DNA of 64,000 nucleotides from Dipteronia dyeriana. Taxonomy: Eukaryota; Streptophyta; Magnoliopsida; Sapindales; Sapindaceae. The position numbers were made by a program, and so were the translations under genes. Each line of letters starts with the position of its first letter. Positions within the stretch are counted from its first letter, which is position 1. Positions 1 through 12,500 of this stretch are shown one piece after another. The stretch is taken from contig CM065301.1 in assembly GCA_032871835.1 (NCBI GenBank), positions 35,782,405 through 35,846,404 on the forward strand. Direction: 5' to 3'. The notes beneath the pieces are model-generated. The model made no database searches. It was given only the letters and a program-made list of their open reading frames with translations, and had not been told where the DNA came from.

Positions 1-706
1 TCCATCTATGGGCTTAAGCAAATATCTAGATCTTGGAACATCAGGTTTGATGATGTGATCAAAACCTATGGCTTTGAGCAGAATGTAGATGAGCCTTGTA
101 TCTATAAGCGCATCAATGATAAGAAAGTAGTTTTCTTAGTTCTATACGTAGATGATATCCTACTCATTGGGAATGATGTGGAAGTGTTGTCTTATGTAAA
201 GGGCTGGCTAGCTAGCCAATTCCAAATGAAAGATTTGGGAGAGGCGAGTTATGTTCTTGGGATCCAACTTATAAGAGATCGTAAGAACAAACTCCTAGCA
301 CTGTCTCAGGCTTCATATATCGATAAGATTCTTGTGCGATTTTTGATGCAAAACTCTAAGAAAGGTAATTTACCTTCTAGTCATGGAGTTAACTTGTCTA
401 AGGAAAAGTGTCCTAAGACACCTCAAGAAGTTGAGGATATGAGACGTGTACCCTATGCATCAGCAGTAGGTAGTCTCATGTATGCTACGTTATGCACGAG
501 ACCAGACATCTGCTATGCAGTGAGAGTAGTTAGTAGATACCAGTTCAACCCAGGATTGGATCATTAGGTTGCTATCAAGACAATTCTCAAGTATCTTCGG
601 AGAAAGAGAGACTATATGCTTGTGTATTCCGGGCAGGATTTGATCCCGTTAGGATACACGGATTCTGATTTTCAGTCAAACAGAGATTCTAGAAAATCCA
701 CGTCTG
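1..706 (+). pseudogene. Ty1-copia A1 pol fragment (RT C-terminus and RNase H N-terminus)
   Basis: Entry at the window edge, in the middle of a copia reverse transcriptase. The frame reads the conserved GLKQ block, then NVDEPCIYK, then the catalytic YVDDILL (YVDD codons 145-156), and runs to residue 170 of the open stretch 55-567. After a TAG at 565 the same frame continues into RNase H (LGYTDSDF, about 648-675). Identity is high to two other copies in the window (27640-28320 on +, 60560-61260 on -). The coding sequence stops abruptly near 706, where it joins LTR sequence, so the rest of RNase H and the polypurine tract are missing. Reverse transcriptase copies element RNA into DNA and RNase H removes the RNA strand. 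This copy cannot do either. Confidence 0.93.
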
Positions 707-2274
707 GAAGGTTTGTACACAATAGTGGAATCTACTCCTTCTTATGAGAAGTAGATGGTAGTTCCCTTAAGGGTTGATTCGGGGCTTGAAAAATATGAGC
801 ACTCTCTCAATTCCGTAAGGAAAAAAGATTTATTGTCCATTAGAAAATCAACGGTACTTAAAAGATATATGTAATTAGAGGGGTATAACGGACATTATGA
901 CCCACTTCTAATTATGAACTATTGTGGATGATCACACCATATGTAATAGCTATATCGATGGACACCGAGTTGTATCGGTCTGTGTAAAAGCATCTACAGT
1001 TGAGAGAGTGTAGCTTCGGGTTTTTAGTGGAATAACACCAGAGTTAATAATCAAGGAATATTAATTAAAGAGTTTAATTAATGATTCCGATGATTATTGA
1101 AGCTCAAAATACTGTGGGTCCATTAGGTCCCATTGCTAGCCCGATCGATTTAAGTAACAAAGGTCACGGTAAATTAATTGGATTGTCCAATTAATTGTGT
1201 TACAAAAGTGACACGTATATATACAGAAATTAATTGAATAATGAGATTATTTAATTAATGAATGTTAATAGTTAGAGTAATTAAATAATTAGATTATTTA
1301 ATTGTATTGATAATTATGAATTATTAATTAACTATTAATTGGAGTGTGTTAGTTGATATATGGATTTAGGAAAAGATAAAATAATATGATTATTTTATTT
1401 TACTAAATCATTTATCTAAGTATTTGAATTTAAGTTTAAATTTATAATACTTATTATCACTTTTAATATATTAGATATATTTGAAAAGAATAATTAAAAG
1501 ATATATATCAATTATAACACAAGAGATTGCATAGGATGCAAATTGGTGTGTGCACATATATAAGTGTTTGTATAGGATACAAACAAGGATATATATATAT
1601 ATATAAAATAAATAAAAATGTTGACTTTTATAAAAAAATCAAACGCAACAAAAGTTGTATATATATATATATATTAAACGCACGACCAGTTGCACAACTG
1701 GTGATAGGTAAAAAAAACAAAAAAAAAAAGTCAAGTCCTTGCTCTGTTCTAGAAAAAGTGTGCATGAGTCGTGAGATATAAATATGTATTAGATATATAT
1801 TATGATTTTAAGGATTGAACCACATCGGTAAATATATGTTTTGCATGAGATGCAATTTATGTGTACGTGAAAGCAATACACCAAATTAAGAAGAAAGAGT
1901 TTCTTCAAGTATTTCTCTACATCCTCCGTTCAAGTTCCTGAGACCGTAAAGCGCCCACAAGCAATTACCAATCCCAGGAGATAGAGAGGAAGATCAAGTA
2001 GTTCAGACAGGAGCACATCGTAAAGTGAAGGAGCATCCAAACGTTGGTAAGATTGGATCAGACATAAGCATATCGAAAAGTGAAGGAGCCTCTAAACATT
2101 GGTAAGTTTTTCATCATTATATCGATTTCAATTTCCTGTGTTTACATATTGTATGTATTAGTTTTGAAAAATAATTAGGATCCCAAGTTCACTGGTCCCA
2201 GATACAAATATAATTTGTATAAAAAAAAATTAAAACCTAGTTCCGCTGCGTAACCGGTGAACGGGGTTCCAACA
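707..2274 (+). mobile_element. Truncated copia LTR (family A, copy A1)
   Basis: Collinear with the 3' LTR at 36984-38428 and with the reverse complement of 58048-59560, beginning at the shared word TTTGTACACAATAGTGGAA. It ends in GGGGTTCCAACA at 2274, the normal 3' end of this LTR family. About the first 560 bp of the LTR are absent, replaced by the fused pol fragment. No primer-binding site follows 2274, so this is a 3' LTR. The block 1230-1830 is very AT-rich with short TA runs, as in the other copies. Confidence 0.85.
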
Positions 2275-2289
2275 TTGACTACCATGTCG

Positions 2290-2853
2290 GCCTGGCTCTT
2301 TGTTAGAGATGGGAAGTTTTGTTCCAGTGCTCGGGGTTGTAAAAGTGCCTTGGAACTCTATTCTGTATCAACCCTTGTGTGGGGTCAGCGATAACTATTT
2401 CACCCCAATCACCTTCAACGAAGAACCAACTGTTATACAGTACTTGTTTGAGGAGGGGAACCCCCAGATAAATCCCTTGTGATCTTTATCCGATAGGGGT
2501 ACTAGTTTCCCTTTATACCCATGAGGAATCCACAGGCTTTGAGGTGTGGATTGAAGGTAAAAAGTACCTCCACTATTGGATCGATTCAGCGTATAAAAGA
2601 TGCGGATTTCTTTAGGGGTCGGGGGTTGTTTTGCCCCAAGCTTTTTCCATAGATGCCCCAAACTGACCAGTACCCGGTAAGAATTGGGAGTCAGTTGGGC
2701 AGAAGCAACACTAGCATCCGCCAGGAATCGAGCAGTGAAAGGTTGAAGGGGAAGAGTAATCCATGAGGATAACATAGCCCCCATATACAGCAACTGTACC
2801 AGGGACAGGGTTCTATACAGCCCAATCGCTGCTACAGTACAGTTTTTATACAC
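2290..2853 (-). pseudogene. Fragment of putative gypsy-type transposon protein (Transposase_28-like)
   Basis: Open minus-strand frame of 152 residues (2395-2853). Its middle reads PLQPFTARFL, SAQLTPNSYRVL and LGHLWKKL, followed by FYLQS and GFPSSNK. This order (PL-PF, AQL-PNS-R, then G-PSSNK-) is what I know from the plant 'putative gypsy type transposon' domain (Transposase_28), found at the N-terminus of proteins of some large plant retroelements. No other domain of the protein can be read. The frame is lost below 2395, although the reading RHFYNPEHWNK continues in the shifted frame. It lies directly after the end of the A1 LTR, so A1 probably inserted into it. Family assignment is from memory of the motif order. 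Confidence 0.5.
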
Positions 2854-3829
2854 TGGTCAGATCAAATCAGTCCTCGAATTTTGCTAGCTTAACCTCAGCC
2901 ACAACGTTTATCTCCGAATCGAAGGAACAAGGATGATCGACGCTGAACCTTAGCATCCAAGCTTGTCACTCCATGGTACGTCTTTCATTTGTAGGAGTTG
3001 CGAAGGTATCTTCAAATCAATCGTTGCACGTGCAAACTCTTTGGGAGAGGCTCTATAGTCAGTATGAAGCTGCTTTGCTTTGACATATCTACATAAACAT
3101 CAACCGAATTGGAGATAGAGATATCAGAGGGGAAGGGGCAAACTCTGGGGAAGCTATAGAATAATCCACATTTACTGCGATGGGTTGATAAGAAGAAGGA
3201 AAATGCCACCAAAGAATGGACTCAAGCCTAGTGATATTCTCATTATCACAGCCTCGATAACATGAAGAAGAAGCTTACAAATCGATGGCGAAGAACATGA
3301 TCCATACCTTGAAAAACGGATGAAAGAATTGGGAAGAGGTTTAAAGGAAAAAAGGGTTACGGATTGTCTTCTGATAAAAGCTGAATATCGAGTTGCAAAA
3401 AGAGAAGTAAAACTCCACAAGACTATATATCAGCTAGTGATGTCACCAGGTAAGGCATGCGTCATCAGTCGAAAGTAGAGGTAGGTGCGTCATAATCGAA
3501 AACCACTCGCCGTTTAAATTTTGAAAACGATACGCAGTAATTCCATCAGTCGAAATTTGCATGGTGAGTAACTGTAGGACATTAAAAAGGCATTTATGGA
3601 CTACAAGACAAAAACGATAGGGTAAATTAAACTCACGAAGCCGAACGCATCCTACTCGTGACACTTATTTATTCGACCCCGTGTGTTTAAGGGGGTGTTG
3701 TTATTAGTAAAATCTAAAGAATGGTGAGTCTGCATAACTACCCAAAAACCAAGGGAGTTAAAGATACCACATCATCAAGAAACAACATCCCCGAACCCAC
3801 CTACGATAACAAAAGAAATCTCATAATTC
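2854..3829. other. Unassigned repeat-like sequence
   Basis: No reading frame here has recognisable similarity, and the short open frames conflict with one another. By position it could be the 5' portion or leader of the minus-strand transposon protein fragment at 2290-2853. I see no RNA gene or terminal repeat. Confidence 0.3.
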
Positions 3830-4425
3830 CCGTTCGGGATTATCAGGATGATCAGGATAAAACTTCAAGTCGAGCCAAGGCCCTAGGTCGGGATTGAGTC
3901 AATGGTCGGGGAGAACAAGGCCTGGTCTGGTTTGGGTAGATGTTCGCTAGATTGACACGTGGATATGCATGCAGAATGAGTTTTACTCCAATAAGGTATC
4001 TTGAAGCACACTTTGATAAGGAAGCAAATTTCCTTATCAATACTAGAGGCCAAATTAGGCAAAAAGTCCAATACGTGAAGAACATGAAACAGGAAAGAAG
4101 AATAAAACGACTCAAACACGTCAATTTCACTTACTTGTATAGCACAAATTAGGGTTATATATATGTATAAATAGACCCTAATAGCACCCAAAAAAGGTTA
4201 TGAACAAGAGAGAGAGAACTTAAGAGATTGAGCATGTAACCTATTATTGATAGTGAAATTCTTTCTTCGCCGATTTTCGGCAATCATGGATGTTTCCCCA
4301 CCTTGGGATTTTACCACGTAAAATCTTTATTTCTCTTTAATTCTTTAATCATACATAATTAGTAATTGTGTGATATCATATATATTCTGTTTGAAGTGTG
4401 ATCAATCCAAAAATCACCATCAACA
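3830..4425 (+). mobile_element. LTR-like segment with TATA box (Ty3-gypsy type)
   Basis: The layout resembles the 3' half of a plant gypsy LTR: TATAAATA at 4166-4173, then a CT/AG-rich transcript start region, then CCCCACCTTGGGATTTTACCACG at about 4297-4319 and a T-rich tail ending in AAAATCACCATCAAC near 4425. The last words resemble the ends of the two G-family LTRs in this window (ATCACCGTCAATA at 22299 on -, ATCATCGCCAACA at 44657 on +). No primer-binding site follows. The 5' edge is not defined. Confidence 0.45.
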
Positions 4426-5562
4426 AAAAATTCAAAGAAAAAAAAAACCCTCAATAATAGTGACTTCAGGTAATGAGTCTTTTGAAACAAATTCCTCCAT
4501 CCTCTCTTGCCTGATCTATTCAAAAATTTTATAAAAAAGTAAATATTATTATTTACTTTGGCTTAACATATATTTTTTTAAAGAAAACTATAAAATATAA
4601 AAAGAAAGCAAAATAAAGCAGTTTTATGTTATATACCATGTTTACGATAAACAATTTTTTTAAGTCTCCAAAAAAAAAAACAGATTGAAACTGTAAGACA
4701 TTAAACACTCTGTATGCATAATTTCGATGATAAAAAATCCTTCGTTATTTAACAAGAGTTTAGTTAAACGGAATCTTTTAAAGCCTAAACAAAAACCATG
4801 ATCACCTATAGTTTATAAATTATAGTATTCTAATTGCTTGATTAATAAATCTAAAGCTATTAGATATGCCAATATATATGATTACATAAATATAAAAGAA
4901 TTTTTTTAAGTCTAAACTTAAAGCATCTGAACACTAACTATTTGACACAAAAAAACTAAACTTAATCACATAAACACTTTACAAAGTAAATACGAATAAC
5001 ATGTATTATTAAAAAAAACATATTATGTTCTATCCTAGCAGTCACACACTTATCGATCTGGCATCTCATTATATACCGTCAAACGAATATGGAAGAACTA
5101 AAAAGAAATAAAGAACTCATATAACTACACAGTGATTTCGTAAAAAAATCCAAAGAAAAAATTAAGTGTTAAACGATACCCCTTTATTTTAGCGGGAGAT
5201 GAAAATATTAATGCTTTGATTTTTGAGATTTTTGATCAACAATATTGCTTTCAAATAAATTAGAGAGAAGTTAGGATACAGAAGAAAGAGGAAAGAGGAA
5301 AGAGGAAAGAAGAAAGAATCCTAAACAGAAAGGAAATCTTCAAACGTAATATTTGTTAAATCTATTGTAAGGATTGATTTACAAATAACAACAAATTAAT
5401 GGATCATTAAATCAAGTTTTATTAAAATTAGGTGTTTGATGTGTCAAGTGAGATGTCAAGTTTCATTAAATCTACTAGGATGCCATATCATTTGGGTTTG
5501 GGAAAATATTTGGGATGTCTAGCATTACTCTATATTTTATCCCTATAATATATTTTTTAATA
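4426..5562. other. AT-rich intergenic sequence, nothing recognised
   Basis: Long A/T-rich stretch with short A runs and a GAAAGAGGAAAGA-type purine repeat at 5281-5318. No coding frame, RNA gene or terminal inverted repeat is evident. Confidence 0.6.
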
Positions 5563-6298
5563 GGGCAATTACCAATTACGTCATGGACATTTTTTTTTAA
5601 AATTCCAAGTTGTTTGTGATTTTTAAAAAAGTGACCAAATAAGTCCTTATATTTTTCCTAATTACCAAATTAGTCTCTCTGATTAAGTTCCGTCAATCAA
5701 CTTTAATTGTGTAGCGGTAAAATTGTACTTTACTTCTAAATAATGTAATAATGACACGTGCAGAGTTTTTTTTAATACATGTATATTTTTGTTTATTTTA
5801 TTTGTGGGTTTTGAATTTTGAATAATTTTGTCAACAGTGCTTGTATAATATTTAAAAAAACAATTATATAAAAATGGTAAAAGACTAAGCTGAAAATGAA
5901 TGGTAATTTTATTTATAAAATAAAGGTATAATTGACATTGTCTTATTAAAATATTTTAGATTTTCTTAACAAATTTAATTAAAAAGGTACAAATAGTGTT
6001 TCATTAAAAATATTTTTGAATTTTGTTGTAATTATAATGGTGAATTTAATGTATAAAAGGCAACAATTTTACTATAATATGATAAATAAATGGTATTTAC
6101 GTACGTTAACTAAAATTGTTAAAGTCAACTATTATATTTATCACTGTTAAACCGTTAGAGGGACCAATTTGGTCACTTCCAAAAAGAGAATGACTAATTT
6201 GGTAATTGGAAAAAATGAGGACAAATTTGATCTTTTTTATAAAAGTCACAAACAACTTGAAACTTTAAAAGAGTTCAGGACCTAATTGGTAATTGTCC
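5563..6298. mobile_element. Non-autonomous Mutator-like element with long TIRs
   Basis: The first about 150 bp (from GGGCAATTACCAATTA at 5563) and the last about 150 bp (ending TTGGTAATTGTCC at 6298) are inverted copies. Both contain AGTTGTTTGTGA, CCAATTACCAAATTAGT and the GTGACCAAAT region in mirrored order. The roughly 430 bp centre is AT-rich and non-coding. Long TIRs without coding capacity are typical of Mutator-derived elements (Pack/MITE forms). A 9-bp duplication is at best poor (5554-5562 against 6299-6307, six of nine matching), so the insertion is old or the edges are off by a few bases. Confidence 0.7.
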
Positions 6299-6845
6299 TT
6301 CTTTAAAAAAAATTAAAATGTTGTAACCAAATAGTTTCAGAAGCACTTCTTGATACAAAAGCTCTTCTGAAATACACTATCCAAACAGTGTATGAAAAAC
6401 TTATGTTTTTACTTCTCTTCTTCTAATGGTAAAAGCCAAAAATAAAAGTTGTCCCAAACAAGTCAGATGCTTGTTTTCATTTAATCTCTTCTATCAAAAG
6501 CTGAGTGGGCTTTACTTATCAAAGAGGAGCTTTCAAACACAAAAAACTCTTCTTACAAAACATCCAAACAACCTCAAAAGTAACTTTTGAGCCTCAAAAG
6601 TAACTTTTGGGCTTCAAAAGACAAAAGCAGGCTTCTTAAAAGTAATGCCTAACAAAGCTTTAAACTTATTTAACATATTCAAACTTAAAAAAAAAAAAAA
6701 AAAAAACTGGGATTTAAGGAGGAGGACATACTCAAACCCAAAACCTCTTGGTGTATGGTGTAGATGTGTGGGGTAAACCACTATGGGAACCTTATCATGT
6801 TTAGTTTCAATATAGTTACTTAGTTGAGGGCCAAGTATTAGCATC
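6299..6845. other. Intergenic sequence, nothing recognised
   Basis: Non-coding. It contains a tandem of the word CAAAAGTAACTTTTG around 6573-6612 and an A run of about 21 at 6688-6708. No gene or defined element is supported. Confidence 0.4.
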
Positions 6846-7060
6846 AAGTGCCTAGAAGTTACAAGCGACCTTTTTGGGTGGCGGAGGCGACAACTCTGTT
6901 TCGGGCCTTAGACTTTGCTACTGATATTGGAATAAGGAATGAGGTTGCTGAGTCAGATGCACAAGTAGTGGTTAACTTGGTGAACGAAGGTTTGCCTGTG
7001 TTTTCTGACGTGGGTTGGATTTTGGATATATTTTTGTCTCTGGGTTGATTTTGGAAACAT
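6846..7060 (+). pseudogene. LINE-type RNase H domain fragment
   Basis: The open frame 6848-7048 reads WVAEATTLFRALDFATDIG, then VAESDAQVVVNLVNE. This pattern (AEA..L..AL.FA...G......ESDA..VV..VN) matches the RNase H-like domain (RVT_3) at the C-terminus of plant L1-type LINE polyproteins, or in stand-alone plant RNase H-like genes. Only the middle of the domain is present. The first catalytic block (D-G) and the C-terminal H/R-N block are missing. It is a remnant, not a gene. A similar domain lies on the other strand at 56656-56853. Confidence 0.65.
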
Positions 7061-7129
7061 TTTTTTACCTATTTTGTAAGTCTCTCATGTTCTGATTGGC
7101 TCATTTCATTGATAAATCACATTGGAAAT

Positions 7130-8245
7130 TTACTTGTAAGGATAGATTAGGCATCTTTGTTCGTGATCAAGCTTCAATGACATCCTTAAGCTCAAGAGCA
7201 CTTCAAAGGTATATCACTTGTGCTTAACTCTCTTTGAAGAGAATTAGTTGCACACACACACACACACTTTCATATGCATTTTCATATAACTTGCATATAT
7301 GTTTATTTGATTGTGTATTTATGTTTATCACACACTTATTGTAAGATAATTGTTCTTGCATTTGTTTGATTAGTCTTAAGTGCGTTCTTTGTGTTTTTTG
7401 TTGATCGTTTCTAGTTATGTGTTTAGAAACGTTCGTGCTCGCACATTGGTGTGTTTGGTTTTAGTGCGTTGATTAACCGGTGAGGATTCCCTTCATTTTA
7501 GGAATCAATGGTCTTTGATCAACAGTTACCAATCGCCGTTCAAACTGTCATTTTTGCTTCGGAATGTTATGTTTTCTAGATGAAATTCAGCGGTTGATTC
7601 GGTGGCCTGCTGAACCACCGAACAAAATCACTGAATCACACTTGATGGTCTGTGATCAAATATGTGGTTGTTTCAGTGGCCAGACTGACCATCGAATGGC
7701 TGTTTTTGGGGCATTTTTGCCTTTTCACTTGCAGCTTTTGTTTCCTCATATAAATACATCATCTTCATCCTCATTTCACTGTATGAGTCTAGAATTCATA
7801 TCCAGAAAGAGAAGTGATTTCTTAGTGAGAGAAACTACCAAGAACCAATATCTTTACTCAACCAATCACATTACCATATGCATCAAACATCATTCAAGCA
7901 TTGTTTCTTCATGGGTCTTCTTTGGTTTCATAACTAGGTAATTGAACATGATCTTAAAGTCTTTGATTCTTTTATATATTCATCTTGCTTAGGATTAACA
8001 TTTATTTTCTTGATTAAATGCATGACTCTTTGCTTAATACAATTTCTAATATGTTTGAGTCACTTTGTGTTGTTTGAGATTGTTTGTTGATTGATAGCTA
8101 GTATTTAGGACCATTTTGCTCTCTAGCTAAATCTTCTTGTTTTGCATTTAGATATTGATAACTAAGATTTTTTCTTATTGCCATCTTCGTATCTCTAGGT
8201 AAGCATTTAGTGTAGTCTAGCATTAATTGCATGTTAGGATAGAAC
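7130..8245 (+). repeat. LTR-like repeat, family E copy 1
   Basis: Collinear with 15430-16990. Shared blocks are the segment around TTAGTTGCACACAC (7246; 15508), the GATAGCTAGYATTTAGGA block followed by CTAGCTAAATCT and TTTGCATTTAGATATTGA (8092-8160; 16701-16770), and AGCATTTAGTG with GCATTAATTGCATGTT-like words (8202-8235; 16965-17000). There is a (CA)n run at 7251-7266 and a CATATAAATACATC promoter-like word at about 7747. Non-coding and moderately diverged. Probably an LTR, but I cannot fix the ends or a target duplication. Confidence 0.6.
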
Positions 8246-8861
8246 CAGAACTCAACTCAAAGTGGCTAGATTGCAGGTAATTCGCAGTCCCTACTCGCTA
8301 ACCGAGATTACAGAGATCCAAAATAAGACTTGGCAGGTCCATTACGCGGGTACATACCCACAAACTTTGGGTAGTGAACTACACCATATCTGATGACATC
8401 AACACTTTTACCTAATTTTGAAAACCCTATAAATATTTATTTTTCTGATTTTGAAAACTCTCTCCACACACGCTCTTACAACACACTCTTTAGACCCCTA
8501 CCTCATTTAGATCTAGGCATCAACTCCTACCATATCCAAACCATCTTACATCATTTCACCAACTTCATCTCCACATAACCCATCCAACCTCAATTTCACC
8601 AAAACCCAACTACCCACTCAAGGAGCTTTAGATTTGCAAACTTTGGAAGAGGAGAGGACTTAAAGAAAGAGAAATCTTAGCACTCCACTGGCTTCTTCCT
8701 TGGCTCTTATTTCTTTACTTTTCTTATGTATTCAAACTATGAGTAGCTAAATCCCTATCTGGGAGTTAATGTAATAATTTATGGATTGTGGGCTTTCTAC
8801 CATATTTGAGTGTTTGATCTTATTTAGTTCCATTCATTGTGCTTAATTGTATTTAATATCT

Positions 8862-9128
8862 TCTTGAATTAAATAAGCACTCCAACTCTTGATTCATGTT
8901 TGATGTTGAATTTAATTGAATTCTAGAACTTATAATTGGTATTGCTTTTGGATTAGGTAGGCACTCCAACTCTTAATCCATTTAGAGGTTAAATTTGAGC
9001 TTTTAACGCAATTGATGCTCTTTTTGGATTGAATAGACACTTTAAGTCTCAATTCATGTTAGATGTTAAATTATGATATCTTCTTGGGTTAAGTAGGCAC
9101 TCTAACTCTTATCATATGTTAGATGTTA
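8862..9128 (+). repeat. Four imperfect tandem repeats within LTR H
   Basis: Units of about 75-85 bp begin near 8862, 8947, 9025 and 9080. Each contains TTGGRTTAR-TAGGCACTCYAACTCTT-like sequence followed by TTAGATGTTRAATT. They are diverged, so the expansion is old. Non-coding. Confidence 0.65.
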
Positions 9129-9513
9129 ACTAAATCACGATTTTAACCATATGCACATTAAGGCGTATTAAACAAGCTTTCTTGAATGGAAGGGATGGAT
9201 TGCGAGCACTCTAATCCAAGCCGTCCCGGCTAAGTAATCTACCCAAGCTTAATGAGGATCTTCCTTACACTTAACCTAGCACTCTAATAGTTGCGTTGTA
9301 TGAGAGGATCAGATGGTCTTTGAAACCACACTTATAGGTAGATTGGCCTAAATGGATCGAACAGATTTTTAACAGACTTGAAGGATTGCCCATTATTCGT
9401 GTTTGAATTGCATTGACTCCCATATCTCTTATCATATCTCATCACTTCACATTCTAATTATCTTAGTTTAATTCTAGCTTTAGATTTAATCGTAGTTGCA
9501 TCTTACTGTTAAT

Positions 9514-12500
9514 TGTTAGGATTATGCTCAATAGCAAGAGTGTAATAATGTATTTGACAATCTTTTCACATTAATAATTTATAGCATTTATAGTTTAATT
9601 ATTATAATTGTCAAAAGTAAATAATCATAAGGTTAAAAGAATATGACAAAAAAGGAATTGTTCTTACATCTGGATATGTATGAGGTAGATACAATTTTTT
9701 AGTTAGTCTTGAACAATATTCACAACTTAAGATAAAGGTTAGACGCCTTTATCTTGTTAAAGTTGTAGATTCTTTTACTAGCATTTGAGTGAGATCAAAT
9801 GTATTACGATGAGTCTAAAATCATTAAGGTGTGGTGTCTTTAGGCAAAAGAATCTAGTGCATTAGTTGCATTGAATAGGATCACTATGAAATACTTTATC
9901 TAGAACCGTCAATGGATAAAAGTTTTCACTTAAGGACAATTGGATGGTCTATCTCAATCCTGTGATAAATGATGAACTTATGGTTACAAGTGTTATCATT
10001 TGAGCTATCAATGAGTACGATTATATAGCATAGTCTATCTTCGATAGTTTGGTGGTATTCATTTGTTAATTGATAGAGGACTTTATTTATAGATATGGAC
10101 ATCGTGACTCTTTTTATTAAATGTGAGTAGAATATCATTATATGGATATTTTGAGGTATTGAATATTAAATCTTAACATTAAGTTTTCAATAGTGTTTAT
10201 TGAAATATGGCTTCTGGATAAGTCAAAATATCCAAGTTTAAAATGTGGTCATATGAGTAAATATGGTAACTAGAAGAACTATAGACGATCTATGAACTCT
10301 TGACGATACTGATATTCTTCACTAGGATACACTATCTCTAGATTGTCTAGGGTACGAATGATGAACATTAACTTATTTTATCTTTATTTAAGAGTTCAAT
10401 TTTAGTTCTTTAGTGGAATGAACTAAAATTAATAGATCAGACCTAAGTGAATCATTTATTGATTGTGATTAGGTTATGTCTATTGGAGCTTAAATTTAGA
10501 TAGTCCGTCAAAATCCTCAATCCACACGAACTTACGTGAATCACTTGATATATTCTACCGGACCAATTTTTGGGTCCATCTAGAATTGTTTTTAGGTTTC
10601 AGAATTCAAAAGTTTTCGTGAGGTGAGGTCATATGTGATCAAGACACGCGGTAACTCTTCAAGACACCTAGAATGGGCAGCCAAGGTTGTGAGAATCCTT
10701 GGGCAACCTTAATGGGGTGCGATTAGCATTCCATTAATACATTAAGTATATAATTTGCATATTTTAATTTAAGACATGTGGACCTATTTTTTTTCTTAGT
10801 AAGAATGGACCTAGTTCACATGTGAAATTTTTATTAGAGTCCAATAGATTTAATAAAATGACAAAACAACAAATGGCCCATATATATAGCTTAGGTGGCA
10901 AGGACTAATATAATAGTTAGGGATGACAATGGGTCAGGTTAAGGTCGGATCCTACTAGAACCAAACCTAGACCTATCAAAAAAATTGGACCTAGACGCAT
11001 ATAAATTTTTGGATTCGGATTCAGGTCTAGACCCACGGGTCTTATACAGACCCAGACCCGCCCCCAAAGACCCATGAATGATCACGGGTCAGGTCTAGAC
11101 CTATGGACCCATGGACCCGAAAACCTTAAAAATAACAAAATATCCGTTTTTATTTTTCCTTTCTATTTTTATTTTTACCCTCTAAAACCTGTTCAATTTT
11201 TATCTGGTAAGCACTATTTATCTGTTTTTCCAACTAGTGCAGTTGGCAAAAGATACTCCACAAGTTGATATTTCTTGACCATAAGAACAAGGCAAGTAGA
11301 AAAAATGGTCCATTTTACTTGATAACGTGCCATGTAACAAACATAAAGATGATGGAAACAAAATATATAGAGAGGATAAGGGTAAGGATGAGATAATTGA
11401 AAACCAAATTTAGGCAGGAAGCACATATAATAAAAATGGAAGAGAAAAGTCTAGAATTATCATATAAATTAAAAAATTCGAAATGAAAACACAAGCAGGT
11501 TGATGACATAGTTTAGCAAGCAATTATATATATAAATTCATCACTCTGCCTCCTTGTCACATCAAAACTATATAGCTTGTTCACACAAAACTAGCTTCGC
11601 CAGCTAATTCACGAAACTAAAATATAATAGTATAATATATAAAATCCCTAAATTTTATTTCTCATATCTTAGCTATCAAATACGATTCCCAGATCTGCCA
11701 TCACCTAAATCGAGCACGCAGGCCAAAGAACCAAGGAGATCAATAAAAATCTAATACAATCGAAACAAATTGATTAGATTGATAAGAGGCTACAAAAATG
11801 AAATAGATCCACTTCCCCACGTAATAAAACTTGATGAATTTAAGAAAAAAGAGCAATATAATAAATAACAAGTGTAAGAGAGAGAGAGTTTTCGTTGATT
11901 CAAAAGAGGTGATCCGATGAGCGGTGCATGGAGCTATGGACCGTGGAAAGCTGAATGGTTTAAGACTTAACACTTTGAAATATGAAAAGTGAGAGTTGGT
12001 ATGCGGTCTGCGGCAGTAAGAAGAAAAGAAGAAAATACGTTTTAGGAGTGGATTTATATATCATGTCAAAACAGTCGGGTCCACGGGTTCGAATCCAGAT
12101 TTTTTACCACACCGAGACCCGGCCCGGATTTGATATGGGTCCTTTATTTTGGATCCAGACCTGACCCGTGACCCAAATATGAGGACCTAGACCCGACCCA
12201 TATGGTTCGGGTTTGGTTTAGCACTCACGGGTCCGGGTCCAATTGTCATCTCTAATAATAGCATAATATATTGTTTTTTATGTTATTATTTAATTAAATG
12301 AAAATTAGTTAATTAATTAATTGATTAAAAGTCAAAATCTTTTTCCTACTAGGAGAAGGTCTCCTAGTGTTATACTATTGTTGATAGTATAATAAGTATC
12401 AAATACTTTATTTGATAAGTAGAAAAATAAAAGAAATTTATTTATATAGTTAAATTAGGAAGTATTTGATATCTATCAGAACTCTATTTGACAATTGATC

